From Sedimentibacter sp. (GTDB taxonomy: Bacteria > Bacillota > Clostridia > Tissierellales > Sedimentibacteraceae), in contig JAHDLA010000016.1 in the NCBI GenBank assembly GCA_018436705.1, positions 62,001 through 126,000 of the forward strand: a stretch of DNA of 64,000 nucleotides, in the 5' to 3' direction. The position numbers were made by a program, and so were the translations under genes. The notes beneath the pieces are model-generated. The model worked only from the letters and a program-made list of their open reading frames with translations, was not told the DNA's origin and ran no database searches. Within the stretch, counting starts at the first letter, position 1. Every line of letters begins with the position of its first letter. Shown here in pieces: positions 16,485 through 26,000 of this stretch.

Positions 16485-17690
16485 ATGTTTGAATTTAGCA
16501 CCATTAAAGAAGCTCTGGAAGATCTTCGACAGGGCAAAATTATTTTGGTAACAGATGATGAAGATCGAGAAAACGAAGGCGATTTTATATGTGCAGCACA
16601 GTTTGCCACTACTGAAAATGTAAACTTTATGGCAGTGCATGGCAAAGGGCTTATTTGTATGCCCATGAGCGCAGACCTTTGTGAAAAGCTGCAGTTTCCA
16701 CAAATGGTCAGCGTCAATAAAGATAATCATGAAACTGCATTTACGGTTTCTGTTGATTACGTATCAACTACTACTGGCATCTCCGCAGCAGAGAGAAGTG
16801 TCACTGCTATGAAATGCGTGGAAAATAATGCAAAGCCGGAAGACTTCCGCCGTCCGGGTCATATGTTTCCGCTTCTTGCTAAGAAAAACGGTGTTCTAGA
16901 ACGAAACGGCCATACAGAAGCTACTGTTGATTTGATGCGGCTAGCCGGATTAAAAGAATGTGGATTATGCTGCGAAATAATGCGCGAAGACGGGACTATG
17001 ATGCGTACACCGGAACTGATTACGCTAGCGCAAAAATGGGGATTAAAAATGATCACCATCAAAGCTTTGCAGGAGTACCGAAAACAACATGACAAACTGG
17101 TTGAAAGGGTAACATGTGCATCTCTGCCCACACAGTACGGCGATTTTAAGATTTACGGTTACGTCAACAAACTTAACGGCGAACACCATGTGGCTCTAGT
17201 CAAAGGAGATATTGGAAATGGTGAAAATATTTTGTGTCGTGTTCATTCCGAATGCCTGACCGGTGATGCGTTTGGTTCTCAGCGCTGCGACTGCGGCCAG
17301 CAGTTTGAAGCAGCCATGAGACAAATTGAAAAAGAAGGCCGCGGAATCCTGCTTTATATGCGCCAAGAAGGCCGTGGGATTGGTCTGATTAATAAGTTGC
17401 GTGCTTATGAGCTTCAAGATCAGGGCATGGATACACTGGAAGCTAATCTTGCCCTTGGATTTCCGGGAGACTTGCGTGAATACTTCATCGGAGCACAAAT
17501 TTTGCGCGACCTTGGAGCTAAAACACTGCGCCTACTCACAAACAATCCCGATAAAGTCTACCAACTTTCTGATTTTGGAATACAAATCAAAGAACGCGTT
17601 CCAATACAAATGGAAGCTACTGAACATGATCTGTTTTACCTAAAAACTAAGCAGCAAAAAATGGGCCATATTTTTAACTACGAAAAATAA
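16485..17690 (+). CDS. ribBA: Bifunctional DHBP synthase / GTP cyclohydrolase II
   Basis: A 401-residue fusion making both starting compounds of riboflavin. The N-terminal 200 residues are 3,4-dihydroxy-2-butanone-4-phosphate synthase ([26 protein letters not shown]). The C-terminal half is GTP cyclohydrolase II with zinc cysteines in [15 protein letters not shown] and the loop [14 protein letters not shown] precedes the ATG by 6 nt. Confidence 0.97.
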   Translation: MFEFSTIKEALEDLRQGKIILVTDDEDRENEGDFICAAQFATTENVNFMAVHGKGLICMPMSADLCEKLQFPQMVSVNKDNHETAFTVSVDYVSTTTGISAAERSVTAMKCVENNAKPEDFRRPGHMFPLLAKKNGVLERNGHTEATVDLMRLAGLKECGLCCEIMREDGTMMRTPELITLAQKWGLKMITIKALQEYRKQHDKLVERVTCASLPTQYGDFKIYGYVNKLNGEHHVALVKGDIGNGENILCRVHSECLTGDAFGSQRCDCGQQFEAAMRQIEKEGRGILLYMRQEGRGIGLINKLRAYELQDQGMDTLEANLALGFPGDLREYFIGAQILRDLGAKTLRLLTNNPDKVYQLSDFGIQIKERVPIQMEATEHDLFYLKTKQQKMGHIFNYEK

Positions 17691-17702
17691 AGGAGATTAA
17701 TC

Positions 17703-18170
17703 ATGAAAATATTTGAAGGAAAATTTGTATCAAAAGACATTAAAATTGGAGTTGTTGCTGCCCGCTTTAATGAATTTATTACAAGCAAACTACTGAGCGG
17801 CGCTCTGGATGGACTGAAACGACATGAGGTAAGCGAGAATGATATTGACATCGCATGGGTTCCCGGAGCCTTTGAAATTCCACTAATTGCCTCAAAAATG
17901 GCGAAAAGCGGAAAATATGACGCTGTCATCTGCCTAGGTGCCGTTATACGCGGCAATACAACTCACTACGACTATGTGTGCAGTGAAGTTTCCAAGGGCA
18001 TTGCCAACATATCCTTAAACAGTGATATTCCTGTCATGTTCGGTGTACTGACCACCGAAAATATCGAACAGGCAATTGAGCGTGCAGGTACTAAGGCTGG
18101 AAATAAAGGCTTTGATTGCGCCATCAGCGCTATTGAAATGGTCAACTTGATTCGTGAAATTGAAGCGTAG
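17703..18170 (+). CDS. ribH: 6,7-dimethyl-8-ribityllumazine synthase
   Basis: A 155-residue lumazine synthase. Family blocks: [37 protein letters not shown] (catalytic His) and [11 protein letters not shown]. It condenses the RibB and RibD products, normally as a 60-mer. Last gene of the rib operon, 12 nt after ribBA, with an AAAGGAG ribosome site. Confidence 0.97.
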   Translation: MKIFEGKFVSKDIKIGVVAARFNEFITSKLLSGALDGLKRHEVSENDIDIAWVPGAFEIPLIASKMAKSGKYDAVICLGAVIRGNTTHYDYVCSEVSKGIANISLNSDIPVMFGVLTTENIEQAIERAGTKAGNKGFDCAISAIEMVNLIREIEA

Positions 18171-18261
18171 CATATCAAAGATAATGCCACCCTCCCGTTG
18201 GATAGTATATAACTATAATTAGTTTTATCCTTATGAAATACGCTATTAATACAGAAAAATA

Positions 18262-18297
18262 CGAACCCATTTGCAACTAACTTTAAAAATGGGTTCG
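18262..18297 (+). terminator. Hairpin after the rib operon
   Basis: A perfect 11-bp stem CGAACCCATTT / AAATGGGTTCG with a 14-nt loop. The T-run is poor (CGTTTATG), so it may be an inefficient terminator. Confidence 0.5.
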
Positions 18298-18376
18298 CGT
18301 TTATGAGTCATATGCAGATACACATTGACGTCGATTTTAAAACATGCTAATATTAAACTATTAGGAGGACTATTCT

Positions 18377-18406
18377 ATGTTGCATTCTGTTCGCATTAGA
18401 AAATAA
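18377..18406 (+). CDS. Leader peptide MLHSVRIRK of the erm gene
   Basis: A nine-residue open frame after a strong AGGAGG site (7 nt spacing). It contains Arg-Ile-Arg, the plus-X-plus type motif at which macrolide-bound ribosomes stall in known inducible erm leaders such as ErmD (MRLR). The downstream RNA can form alternative hairpins, as expected for an attenuation leader. Confidence 0.75.
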   Translation: MLHSVRIRK

Positions 18407-18408
18407 TA

Positions 18409-18606
18409 GGCAATAAAAAAAGCAGTTTCATTCTTTTAGGTGAGCTTTTTTGTTATGCTTATTCTGCGAGCATTACGCATTATAAATTGTAATAGCTAAA
18501 AAAACAGCTATGCTTTTTTGTTATATCTTTCGTATGCAGAACTTAAGCTCACTTTGTGTGAAAAAGCCTGCATTTTTTATTGCCTTTTTTGTTTCGCAAT
18601 AAAAAA
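18409..18606 (+). promoter_or_regulatory. Attenuator leader of the erm gene
   Basis: Segment 18409-18425 pairs with 18568-18584 (16 of 17 bp) and is followed by TTTTTTG, forming a long-range terminator. The same 3' strand can instead pair with 18596-18606 (11 perfect bp), four nt before the erm ribosome site. Two shorter terminator-like hairpins lie inside (18416-18423 with 18444-18451; 18492-18497 with 18506-18511, each ending in TTTTTT). Ribosome stalling on the leader peptide would change which form wins. Confidence 0.7.
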
Positions 18607-18621
18607 TATAGGAGAATACAC

Positions 18622-19416
18622 ATGTCAAAAAACAAAATGTCTTGCTTAGATTATACAAATAAAATATCTGTTTCTCAAAATTTCATAACGAATCAAAAGC
18701 TTTTAGAAAGAATTGTTCAGCTCAGCAGCATTAAAAAAGGTGATACTGTTCTTGAAGTTGGTACTGGAAAAGGCCATTTAACAGAGGTGCTTTGTAAAAA
18801 ATGTGGATATCTTTATTCAGTTGAAATAGATAAAGGACTATTTGAAAAAGCAAAATCTAGGCTCTCTAATATTTACAACCTTCAGTTGATTCATGGCGAT
18901 TTTCTAAATTACAAATTGCCTTTAAAAATAGAGTATAAGGTTTTCTCTAATATCCCTTATTTTATTACTACAGAGATTATTAGTAAACTAACAGAAGCGC
19001 CTAATCCACCTAAAGACATATGGGTTGTTTTAGAAAAGGGAGCATCAAAAAGATTTATGGGAAATCCTAAGGAAACCAGTAAATCTTTGATATTGAAAGT
19101 AAATTGGGAAATGAAAACTCTCTACCACTTCAAAAAAGATGATTTTCATCCTACCCCCTCTGTTGATTCAGTGCTATTGCATTTATCAAAAAAAAATAAT
19201 CCGGATTTGGATAAGGCTGATTTTTACTCCTTCAAAAAATTCGTTGCTCATTCATTAAAATATGGCTTGGTAAGCAATGGAAGTCTATTAACAAAGAAAC
19301 AGGTTTCCATGGCTTTGAAACTTGCAAATTTACCTCAATTATATAAAGACGAAAAAATCCTTTATATTCAATGGCTTTGCCTGTTTCGATGCTATAAAAA
19401 ATTTCATAGATCATGA
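18622..19416 (+). CDS. erm: 23S rRNA adenine-N6 methyltransferase, Erm family
   Basis: A 264-residue enzyme of the Erm/KsgA family that would dimethylate A2058 of 23S rRNA and give macrolide-lincosamide-streptogramin B resistance. SAM motif I is VLEVGTGKGHLT, the catalytic motif is NIPYFIT, and the substrate block HPTPSVDSVLL is present. The start is ATG 18622 after AGGAG; the frame is open 14 codons further upstream but those lie in the attenuator. The erm class cannot be assigned by eye. Similar KsgA enzymes are excluded by the leader attenuator and by SQNFITN at the N-terminus. Confidence 0.9.
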   Translation: MSKNKMSCLDYTNKISVSQNFITNQKLLERIVQLSSIKKGDTVLEVGTGKGHLTEVLCKKCGYLYSVEIDKGLFEKAKSRLSNIYNLQLIHGDFLNYKLPLKIEYKVFSNIPYFITTEIISKLTEAPNPPKDIWVVLEKGASKRFMGNPKETSKSLILKVNWEMKTLYHFKKDDFHPTPSVDSVLLHLSKKNNPDLDKADFYSFKKFVAHSLKYGLVSNGSLLTKKQVSMALKLANLPQLYKDEKILYIQWLCLFRCYKKFHRS

Positions 19417-19462
19417 ATATTTGAACACAAACACCATTATCTAACTGTTAATAGTTTCTTAT

Positions 19463-19492
19463 GCCCGACTGCGCAGCGCAACCGGGCTTTTT
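19463..19492 (+). terminator. Terminator of erm
   Basis: GCCCG (19463-19467) pairs with CGGGC (19483-19487), with an inner TGCG/CGCA pairing, then TTTTT. GC-rich compared with its surroundings. Confidence 0.8.
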
Positions 19493-19544
19493 GCAAACAG
19501 GTCCTTACTTAATATTTAAGCAGACAAATTTTTTATAGATTTAT

Positions 19545-20804
19545 CTATTTGTCCTTCAGTTGCATTTTCGACAGCAATATTAAGAAAAGGACTGATATCA
19601 GCATGGTCAGCAGTGTGGTGAACAACATAGTCCAATGAATAGCAACTTTTTCAAGAATTAACCCGTAAATCAAAGCACCAATCGGCATGCCTCCCTTTGT
19701 TATCATGCCGACTATTGAGAATATGCGGGACATATATTCATTTGGTGTAGCTATTTGAATATATGTCTGCACAGGAATATGAATAAGCATGAGCACAGCG
19801 CTTAAAAAACAAACAACAACCGCAAGCAAGAGAAAGAATGTTATTGTATCGTTTCCCAAAATCTGTATACTGAATGGGAACAGCAACGCCGTAAAGAAAA
19901 CCAGACCCGCTATCATCAGGCTGCCGCCTATGGTCAGTGATTTTCTAAGCTGTACACTCTTGCTGAACAATGCAGCCACAAGGATACTGCCCAATAATGC
20001 CCCGAGGATAATAAACATTTGAAGATATCCATACTGTATGTCAGAATACCTTAGACTTCCACGAAAGAATACAGGCATTACCACATTAAAAATTGGCTAA
20101 ACCAGAGCAAAAGTAATCAAAAAGTACACACACAGCTTCCCGATAATTTTATTATCCAGAATAAATCTGATGCCATCCGTCAAATCTGATAACAATCCGG
20201 AGTTGTCCCCACTTTCATTACTCTTGACGTTATGGTATGAAATCAACATCTCACTGGATGCAGACAGGAGGAAGGATATTCCGTTAAGGAAAAACAGCAC
20301 GGTAACGCCTACACCAGCATACAGCATTGAGCCTATTGCAGAGCCAAGCAGCACGGATATTGTCCTGAGCGCTGAAATGCCGGAGTTCACTTTTGTCAGT
20401 TGTGACTGCTCCACAATTTGAGGTACAATCCCTTTAGTAGCAGGATCAAAAAGCCCATTAAGCGTGGCAATTAATATTTGTGCCATCAGCAATATAGTCA
20501 GATTTATCCGGCGGAAATACGAGCAGGCAAACAGCAGCAGAACAACACCTGCGCTGGCAAAATCCGTTGCCACCATAATTGTCTTTCGGTTGAATCTGTC
20601 CCCGAGAACTCCGGCTAAAGGGTAAACCAGGACGGTCGCCAAGAACAGAAAAGAATATATGCCTACCGTAGCTGCCGAGCCTCCCATATCAATGATGTAC
20701 AACGGCATGACTATCATTTGGATGCTTGCACCCATATCGGACACACCCCTGCCCAGTAAAAGCAATACAAGATTTTTATTGATTTTTTTCCTTGAGTTCT
20801 TCAT
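19545..20804 (-). pseudogene. MFS efflux transporter interrupted by an in-frame amber codon
   Basis: The frame runs 419 sense positions with a single TAG at 20097-20099, between ITFALV and PIFNVVMPVFF. Both halves are one frame, so this is a nonsense change (CAG or TTG to TAG fits), not a frameshift. The first 235 residues carry about six helices with the MFS loop LAGVLGDRFNRKTIM; the rest carries the remaining helices. It resembles drug:proton antiporters of the macrolide-efflux type. Last gene of the first TetR-Rph-MFS cassette, 7 nt after rph. Probably non-functional unless read through. Confidence 0.85.
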
Positions 20805-20811
20805 GATGCAC

Positions 20812-23355
20812 CTAATTATCTTCTAAAACTTCAATATAACCTTCCGTTCCGTTCAGACGTATTCTCTGGCCGTCCTTAATTCGTTTTGTAGCGCCGACCA
20901 CTCCAACCACTGCGGGCATGCCGTATTCTCGGGTGATAACAGCACCGTGAGACATCATGCCTCCGACTTCTGTAACTAGCCCTGCCAATGACACGAATAC
21001 TGGTGTCCAGCTTGGGTCCGTAAAAACAGTAACAAGAATATCTCCCTTTTCAATATTGGCGTCAGCGAGACTTTCTACCACGCGCGCACGTCCCTCTACA
21101 ATACCGCTTGATACGGCAAGGCCTGCGATAGCACCATTTGGGATGTCAGATGAGTAGGAAACAGGCGGAACCTCTCCGTCTGAAAAAATAATACGCGGCG
21201 GTGTCAGTATCTTATAGGATTTATAGGCTTTTTTGCGCTCAAATATGATATTTTTATCTGCCTTGCCGTTTTTTATCACTTGTATCAATTCTTCCAATGA
21301 AAGATAGTAGGCGTCACATGCTTCATTCAATATACCCTTATCCACTAGGCGTTGAACCTCACGCATAATCACTTGCTTATATATATCATAGTGACACATC
21401 CAGAAATACTTGGTATATTCCCGCACACCGACAAATTTACGGTATATTTCAATTTGCCTGCGAAGCTTCCCTGCCTTACAGATGCCATGCCTGGACTCCA
21501 TTTCTGATACAAGTTCCTCCGCAAGCTGTTCAGCTTCCTCTTTGCCTTGTGAAAATGCAGTCATTGCGTGTCCTGCCGGCAGATTTTTGATGTTGTTGAT
21601 TAACGCGGTGGAAAGCTGACCTGGATACTCACGGAACCGCTCACGGGTAATATCTATCTCTCCTGTACAGCGCATACCGTACTTAGACAGAAACTTCTCT
21701 AATTTATCCGCGATTTCTGCACCGCCCTCAATTTGGCGCAGCTCGTCAAGGGAAAGCTTTTCACCCGCCCGCTCCAGATAGGCAACAACCTTCGGATGAT
21801 TTCTCGCTGCATCCGACACCTCGCAAAGTTTTAATCCCATTTCCGATGTAACATTGTGTCTTACCGACTTTGACAAACGGTTTGTGACTGTTTTTTCACC
21901 CGTCAGCTTTTCTATGGATTTGTTTATGGCATTTCCAACCATCATGGTCATGAGCGTGGTTCCCGCACCTGACGGGTCATACAGGACTTTTCTGAAATGT
22001 TCCTGCTCATCAATGATGAATTGAATGGCATCAACTCCCGACAATTTTCCCAGTTTGCTCCGGATAGCATCAATTTCAGTATTTTGCCTTACCACATAAG
22101 CGTCAATGTCCGATTCGTCATTATGGCGGTATATTTTTAGCGCTCCTGACAATACGCCCCATCTGTCAACGACCGTCGTCAGACCTTTAGGTCCATTAGG
22201 AATGCCTCGAAGATACTCTTTCCTGTCAAATATCTTTTTTAATGCCTCATGCATAAGCGGGTCCTTAATTCTTGCTTCGGATATGGCTCTCATGCGCCCG
22301 CCTGGCTTTGCAATGTCATAGGTAATATCCATGAACATATGACCTCCTAGTTCCATTACCGAAAAGAAATTGGATTTTTGCAGCATGGAAATTCCTAAAG
22401 GCAAGACTGTGTCGGTCATCATTTGCAAGTGCCCCACCGATATGGCGCAATGCTTATACCCATCGGGACTTTGCGGCGTAGGAAACAGTGTCGTAATTGG
22501 TCGAGCCTGCACAATATAAAATTTGTCAACGGCGTAGCACCATTCAATATCCTGCTCACAGCCAAACGCCGTTTCAATGAGCTTGCCTATTTTAACCAAT
22601 TCCAAAAGACGTGTTTCTTTAAGAGGTGCTTCACCTTCACCGCTCTTTTGAAGTTCACCATCTCGCAGCTTCCATTCAAACGGGTTTTTACGTCCGGATA
22701 CCAAATCCTCACCTAATCCTCTAACAGCTTCAATGACAGTTGTATAGCGGTCTGAGGTCATTGGATCCGCCGTAAACATTACCCCCGAAACCTCAGAATC
22801 CACCATTTTTTGAACCACAACGGCAATTGTTACTCTATCATGTTTAAACCCATTTTTAATACGGTACGATATAGCCCGTTCATTGAACAATGATGCCCAG
22901 CATTTTGTAATTGCACTGCAGATGTCCACGACTCCGCATACATTTAGAAATGTATCCTGCTGTCCTGCAAAAGACGCACCGGGTAAATCCTCTGCCGTCG
23001 CACTTGAACGCACGGCATATGGAGATGAAATGCCATAATCTGAAAGGGTTTTATCCAATTCGGTGACAAATGATACAGGGAAAACAATGCTTTCAATATG
23101 CTCCTTTATTTGAATGCTAAATTGCCTGATTGAGTCTGTCTGATCTTCTTTAATCTCCGCCAAAGTTTTTAAAAGCTTTTGAATTTCTGGCACGGCAGTC
23201 ACAATTTCCTCATAGCACTGAGTTGTAACCACAAATCCGTCCGGTACGGGTATATCTGCTATGCCGTGCAATCTTGCGAGGCTTGCTCCCTTGCCGCCTG
23301 AAACAGACAAATTTTGTGTCTCCTTATTTTTAAGACCAATCAAATATTTTTCCAT
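20812..23355 (-). CDS. rph: Rifampicin phosphotransferase (PEP-synthase-like)
   Basis: An 847-residue three-domain enzyme that would inactivate rifamycins by ATP-dependent phosphorylation. The ATP-grasp part has YAVRSSATAEDLPGASFAGQ; the middle antibiotic-binding part contains SVGHLQMMTDTVLPLG, as in characterised Rph proteins. The C-terminal swivelling His domain reads VTEVGGMMSHGAVITREYG with catalytic His near 803, and ends LNGTEGYIEVLED. The tetR stop overlaps its start by 26 nt. Distinguished from PEP synthase by length and the middle domain. Confidence 0.88.
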   Translation of the reverse strand: MEKYLIGLKNKETQNLSVSGGKGASLARLHGIADIPVPDGFVVTTQCYEEIVTAVPEIQKLLKTLAEIKEDQTDSIRQFSIQIKEHIESIVFPVSFVTELDKTLSDYGISSPYAVRSSATAEDLPGASFAGQQDTFLNVCGVVDICSAITKCWASLFNERAISYRIKNGFKHDRVTIAVVVQKMVDSEVSGVMFTADPMTSDRYTTVIEAVRGLGEDLVSGRKNPFEWKLRDGELQKSGEGEAPLKETRLLELVKIGKLIETAFGCEQDIEWCYAVDKFYIVQARPITTLFPTPQSPDGYKHCAISVGHLQMMTDTVLPLGISMLQKSNFFSVMELGGHMFMDITYDIAKPGGRMRAISEARIKDPLMHEALKKIFDRKEYLRGIPNGPKGLTTVVDRWGVLSGALKIYRHNDESDIDAYVVRQNTEIDAIRSKLGKLSGVDAIQFIIDEQEHFRKVLYDPSGAGTTLMTMMVGNAINKSIEKLTGEKTVTNRLSKSVRHNVTSEMGLKLCEVSDAARNHPKVVAYLERAGEKLSLDELRQIEGGAEIADKLEKFLSKYGMRCTGEIDITRERFREYPGQLSTALINNIKNLPAGHAMTAFSQGKEEAEQLAEELVSEMESRHGICKAGKLRRQIEIYRKFVGVREYTKYFWMCHYDIYKQVIMREVQRLVDKGILNEACDAYYLSLEELIQVIKNGKADKNIIFERKKAYKSYKILTPPRIIFSDGEVPPVSYSSDIPNGAIAGLAVSSGIVEGRARVVESLADANIEKGDILVTVFTDPSWTPVFVSLAGLVTEVGGMMSHGAVITREYGMPAVVGVVGATKRIKDGQRIRLNGTEGYIEVLEDN

Positions 23356-23998
23356 TACTATTTTCCTCCTTGTCTAGATAAAACGCCTTGCAAATAATAT
23401 CCATATATGAATCATAGCCCTTCATTATTTCATCAACAGGAAGCTTCTCTAGGTTTTCACCCTCATAGGACCCTTTGATTTCTGAAAGATATCCGTCCAG
23501 CGCCCAATGGATTAATTTTATTGTCTGTTCATCCCGGAATTCAGGCTTTAAAAGCCTCATATCCGAGTTTTTATAAATAATATCCTCCCTTATCCTTACA
23601 CCGCGTTCCTCCCTTATCTTTTGAATATCGTCACAAACTTCCGGTGATGTTTCACAATTACATTGTGCTATAAAATCGGTTATGCTCGGATATCTTTTAA
23701 ATGTTTCCAGCTTAAGTTTTGCTAATTGTTTTAAAATAACAGGTAGAACTCCGCTTTCACAATCAACCCGACTGTAAATTTCTTCATCCAGTATTGCTCT
23801 AGCATAGCGGTAAAGATAAAGATACAAATTTTTTTTGTTGCCAAAGTAGTGAAACAGCATTCCTTTTCCAATTTGTGCTGAAGTCACGATATTGTTTGTT
23901 GACGCATTCTCATATTTTTTATATGCAAACTCTGTAATAGCCGCATTTAGTATTCTTTTCTTTTTTTGTTCATCCAATCTCTCAAAAAAATCTTTCAT
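23330..23998 (-). CDS. TetR-family repressor of the first rph cassette
   Basis: A 222-residue regulator. The N-terminal helix-turn-helix reads RILNAAITEFAYKKYENAST...IGKGMLFHYFGNKKNLYLYL. The start is ATG 23998 (AAGGTGG upstream); the frame is open to 24205 but that part is promoter and operator. Its own promoter carries two GACC-N5-GGTC operators, so it is probably autoregulated and induced by the drug handled downstream. Confidence 0.9.
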   Translation of the reverse strand: MKDFFERLDEQKKKRILNAAITEFAYKKYENASTNNIVTSAQIGKGMLFHYFGNKKNLYLYLYRYARAILDEEIYSRVDCESGVLPVILKQLAKLKLETFKRYPSITDFIAQCNCETSPEVCDDIQKIREERGVRIREDIIYKNSDMRLLKPEFRDEQTIKLIHWALDGYLSEIKGSYEGENLEKLPVDEIMKGYDSYMDIICKAFYLDKEENSNGKIFDWS

Positions 23999-24025
23999 GG
24001 AAACCACCTTTCTCTTAAACACATT

Positions 24026-24081
24026 AAATCGACCAAAATGGTCTACGCTAATAGGATAGACCATTTTGGTCGATTTGTCAA
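24026..24081 (-). promoter_or_regulatory. TetR-type promoter with a 20-bp perfect inverted repeat
   Basis: Minus-strand promoter TTGACA (24076-24081) -17- TATCCT (24053-24058). Arms 24026-24045 and 24057-24076 are perfect complements; each contains a GACC-N5-GGTC palindrome. One operator fills the -35/-10 spacer and the other lies just past the transcription start. Confidence 0.85.
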
Positions 24082-24530
24082 GTTTTTTACGTAGCCGATC
24101 CAATGCGAATATATAATTCCACAATACTTCTATATAAAAAGACAAACCAATTTTTATTAATTTAAAAATCGGTTTATTTAACGATAGGAAAAAGCCCCAA
24201 CACACAAACTGCGTGTCGAGAATCCAGACTCATACCAAAACCTCCTTAACACAAAAATGCAGCACCCACTTTTGGTACTGCAAACTTCAATTACTATTGT
24301 AGATATAAAAAAAGCTACATCTTCATTGATTTTTTATCAATAAAAATGTAGCTTATAACTTGGAAATATGTTGCAAATAAAATTTTCCCGAGGAGCAAGA
24401 TCTTGGCTGCTCCATTGCTCCAATAAATTGGATTTATCCGCCTTGTACTTTCATTCTATAGGCACAACAAGCTTCATCACAAAGATTCGATGTGCCTCTT
24501 TCGCAACCTTGAAGCTTCCTTGATTGGGGC
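24082..24530. other. Non-coding stretch at the left edge of the accessory island
   Basis: No gene recognised. It holds one minus-strand terminator-like hairpin (listed separately). Confidence 0.5.
24304..24354 (-). terminator. Orphan minus-strand terminator
   Basis: Outer stem 24312-24320 with 24346-24354, inner ATTGAT/ATCAAT stem, then seven T on the minus strand. No intact minus-strand gene ends here, so it is probably left over from a lost gene. Confidence 0.55.
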
Positions 24531-24761
24531 ATCCAGTTTAATGGACTTTATACTGTAGAGGAAAAAGCACATCTAAAGGTGGTCTATGCCGATAAGCAGA
24601 TGCTGGAGGAAAATATCGTCCGCAAGCACACAGCCTGCCCTTATGGTGGACGAAGAAACCGGGGAGATATCGGAGCCGTCGCGGGCGCCGGCACTCTTCA
24701 TGCCCCTGTGACAGAACCGGCTGAAAACACTACCAAACGCCGCAGTCATCTGAGAACCTAA
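24531..24761 (+). pseudogene. Degenerate mobile-element ORF fragment
   Basis: The frame GLYTVEEKAHLKVVYADKQM continues to 24761, but a second frame reads VDEETGEISEP over the same bases, as if a frameshift occurred near 24610. GC is higher than around it. I do not recognise the family; the context (next to a conjugative-element HTH fragment) suggests integrative-element debris. Confidence 0.35.
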
Positions 24762-24775
24762 ATGAGCTGAAGCAA

Positions 24776-24895
24776 ATGAGTTATTTCAACCACATTTATT
24801 CCTCCTCGCCTGATGATCTTCCCCATCGGGCGAGGGCTGTTTATATCTACCTTTATCGGCTGGGAGCTCTTCTGGATCAAACCAGTGATACCTGA
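24776..24895 (+). pseudogene. Truncated conjugative-element helix-turn-helix protein
   Basis: Reads MSYFNHIYSSSPDDLPHRAR followed by AVYIYL, the typical N-terminus of HTH/replication-type proteins of Firmicute integrative conjugative elements. The frame then diverges and stops after 39 residues, so only the amino end survives. Confidence 0.55.
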
Positions 24896-25013
24896 CAGCG
24901 TGGCGCAACTCGGCAAGCAGTTTAAGCATCTGGAGCCAGAGCAGATAGATCAGCGAAATGGTGGAGGTCATGATACGGTACATTACAAAAGAATAGCAAA
25001 CAGCTAACAAATC

Positions 25014-25041
25014 AGAGCCTCTTTTGCAGGGGCTCTTTTTC
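25014..25041 (+). terminator. Terminator-like hairpin in island debris
   Basis: AGAGCC / GGCTCT stem followed by TTTTT. Confidence 0.5.
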
Positions 25042-25730
25042 TTCTCTTGTTTGTCTTGCTTTTGTCTCTGATTGTAACTTATAATGATACATGAAAAACT
25101 AATATTATATAATTAGAAAGGAAGACCATAACGACAGCAAAAGAAAAATCTATGCTGATTGAACAGGCCAGTAAGATCTATACTCTGGGACTAATCGTAG
25201 AAAAGTGCAGAAAAAAACTGGGACGATTAATTTATAAACTTAGCAGGCGCCCCACTCAAAATAGTATTTTTTGAAAATCTTTCACCGTCTCGCATAATGA
25301 CCCACAAGTGGGTTCATGGTGCGAAATTTGGGTTATGCACTGATCCCATAATGGATTGTGCAATTTACTACATTGAGATATACTTTTCATGACATCGCTT
25401 GGTCCAAAGGAATATTTAGGAGTATTATACAATCGTGTAAATTTTTAATGAAGGGTTGAGAGTATGAACATATTGGTGAATAAAAGCATAATAGATTTTC
25501 GCTTAATGTTGAGAATGTCAAAATATTTAAAGTATTTTGGAATTGACAGCAGCGCACGAAATACTACACTTTCCTTAAAGGCTTTACACACTGGAACAAT
25601 GCAACAGAAAATAGAGATTTTGCCGCCGATCAGTAGCAAGCCATTGACAGAGCAGTAAGCACCAGCGGCGGGCGAGTCGGGGAAAGGCAGAGAAATGTTA
25701 AAAAATATTTAGGAGTAGAAAGGAGAAAAA
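25042..25730. other. Island debris without a recognisable gene
   Basis: Contains short frames (for example one of 64 codons at 25464-25658 starting MNILVNKSIIDFRLML) with no ribosome site or family that I can support. Probably remnants of excised or deleted DNA. Confidence 0.4.
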
Positions 25731-25898
25731 ATGAAAGAAGAATTGAAGCGAGGAATTATTACGCTGGTTGTATTTATCGCACTCTATTTCTTGTTACCTA
25801 TGCTTATTCAATATAAGAGCTATGATGTTTATGTGCAATCTATATGCTTGCTGGCATCGGTAATTGGAGCAGGTTGTTACTGGGTAGGAAGCAAATGA
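25731..25898 (+). CDS. Small two-helix membrane protein
   Basis: A 55-residue frame after AGGAG: MKEELKRGIITLVVFIALYF, a polar turn, then a second hydrophobic segment ending GCYWVGSK. Two membrane helices with a positive N-terminus. It lies 100 nt before agr-like remnants; it is not an AgrD precursor (no conserved Cys with acidic tail in the right place). Function unknown. Confidence 0.55.
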   Translation: MKEELKRGIITLVVFIALYFLLPMLIQYKSYDVYVQSICLLASVIGAGCYWVGSK

Positions 25899-26000
25899 AA
25901 CAAATAAAAAAAGTCCTCATTTGGGCAATGTCATTAAGTTAAGGTAATTAAACTGAAGTTTAAGAACAGAGTATTTTAATAATGTATACCCTGTTCTTTT

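Noticed and set aside
24531..24761. Candidate complete small gene
   Set aside because: Two competing frames over the same bases and no good start; better explained as frameshifted debris.
25731..25898. AgrD-like signal peptide precursor
   Set aside because: The small protein has two membrane helices and lacks the conserved cysteine/acidic-tail layout of AgrD.
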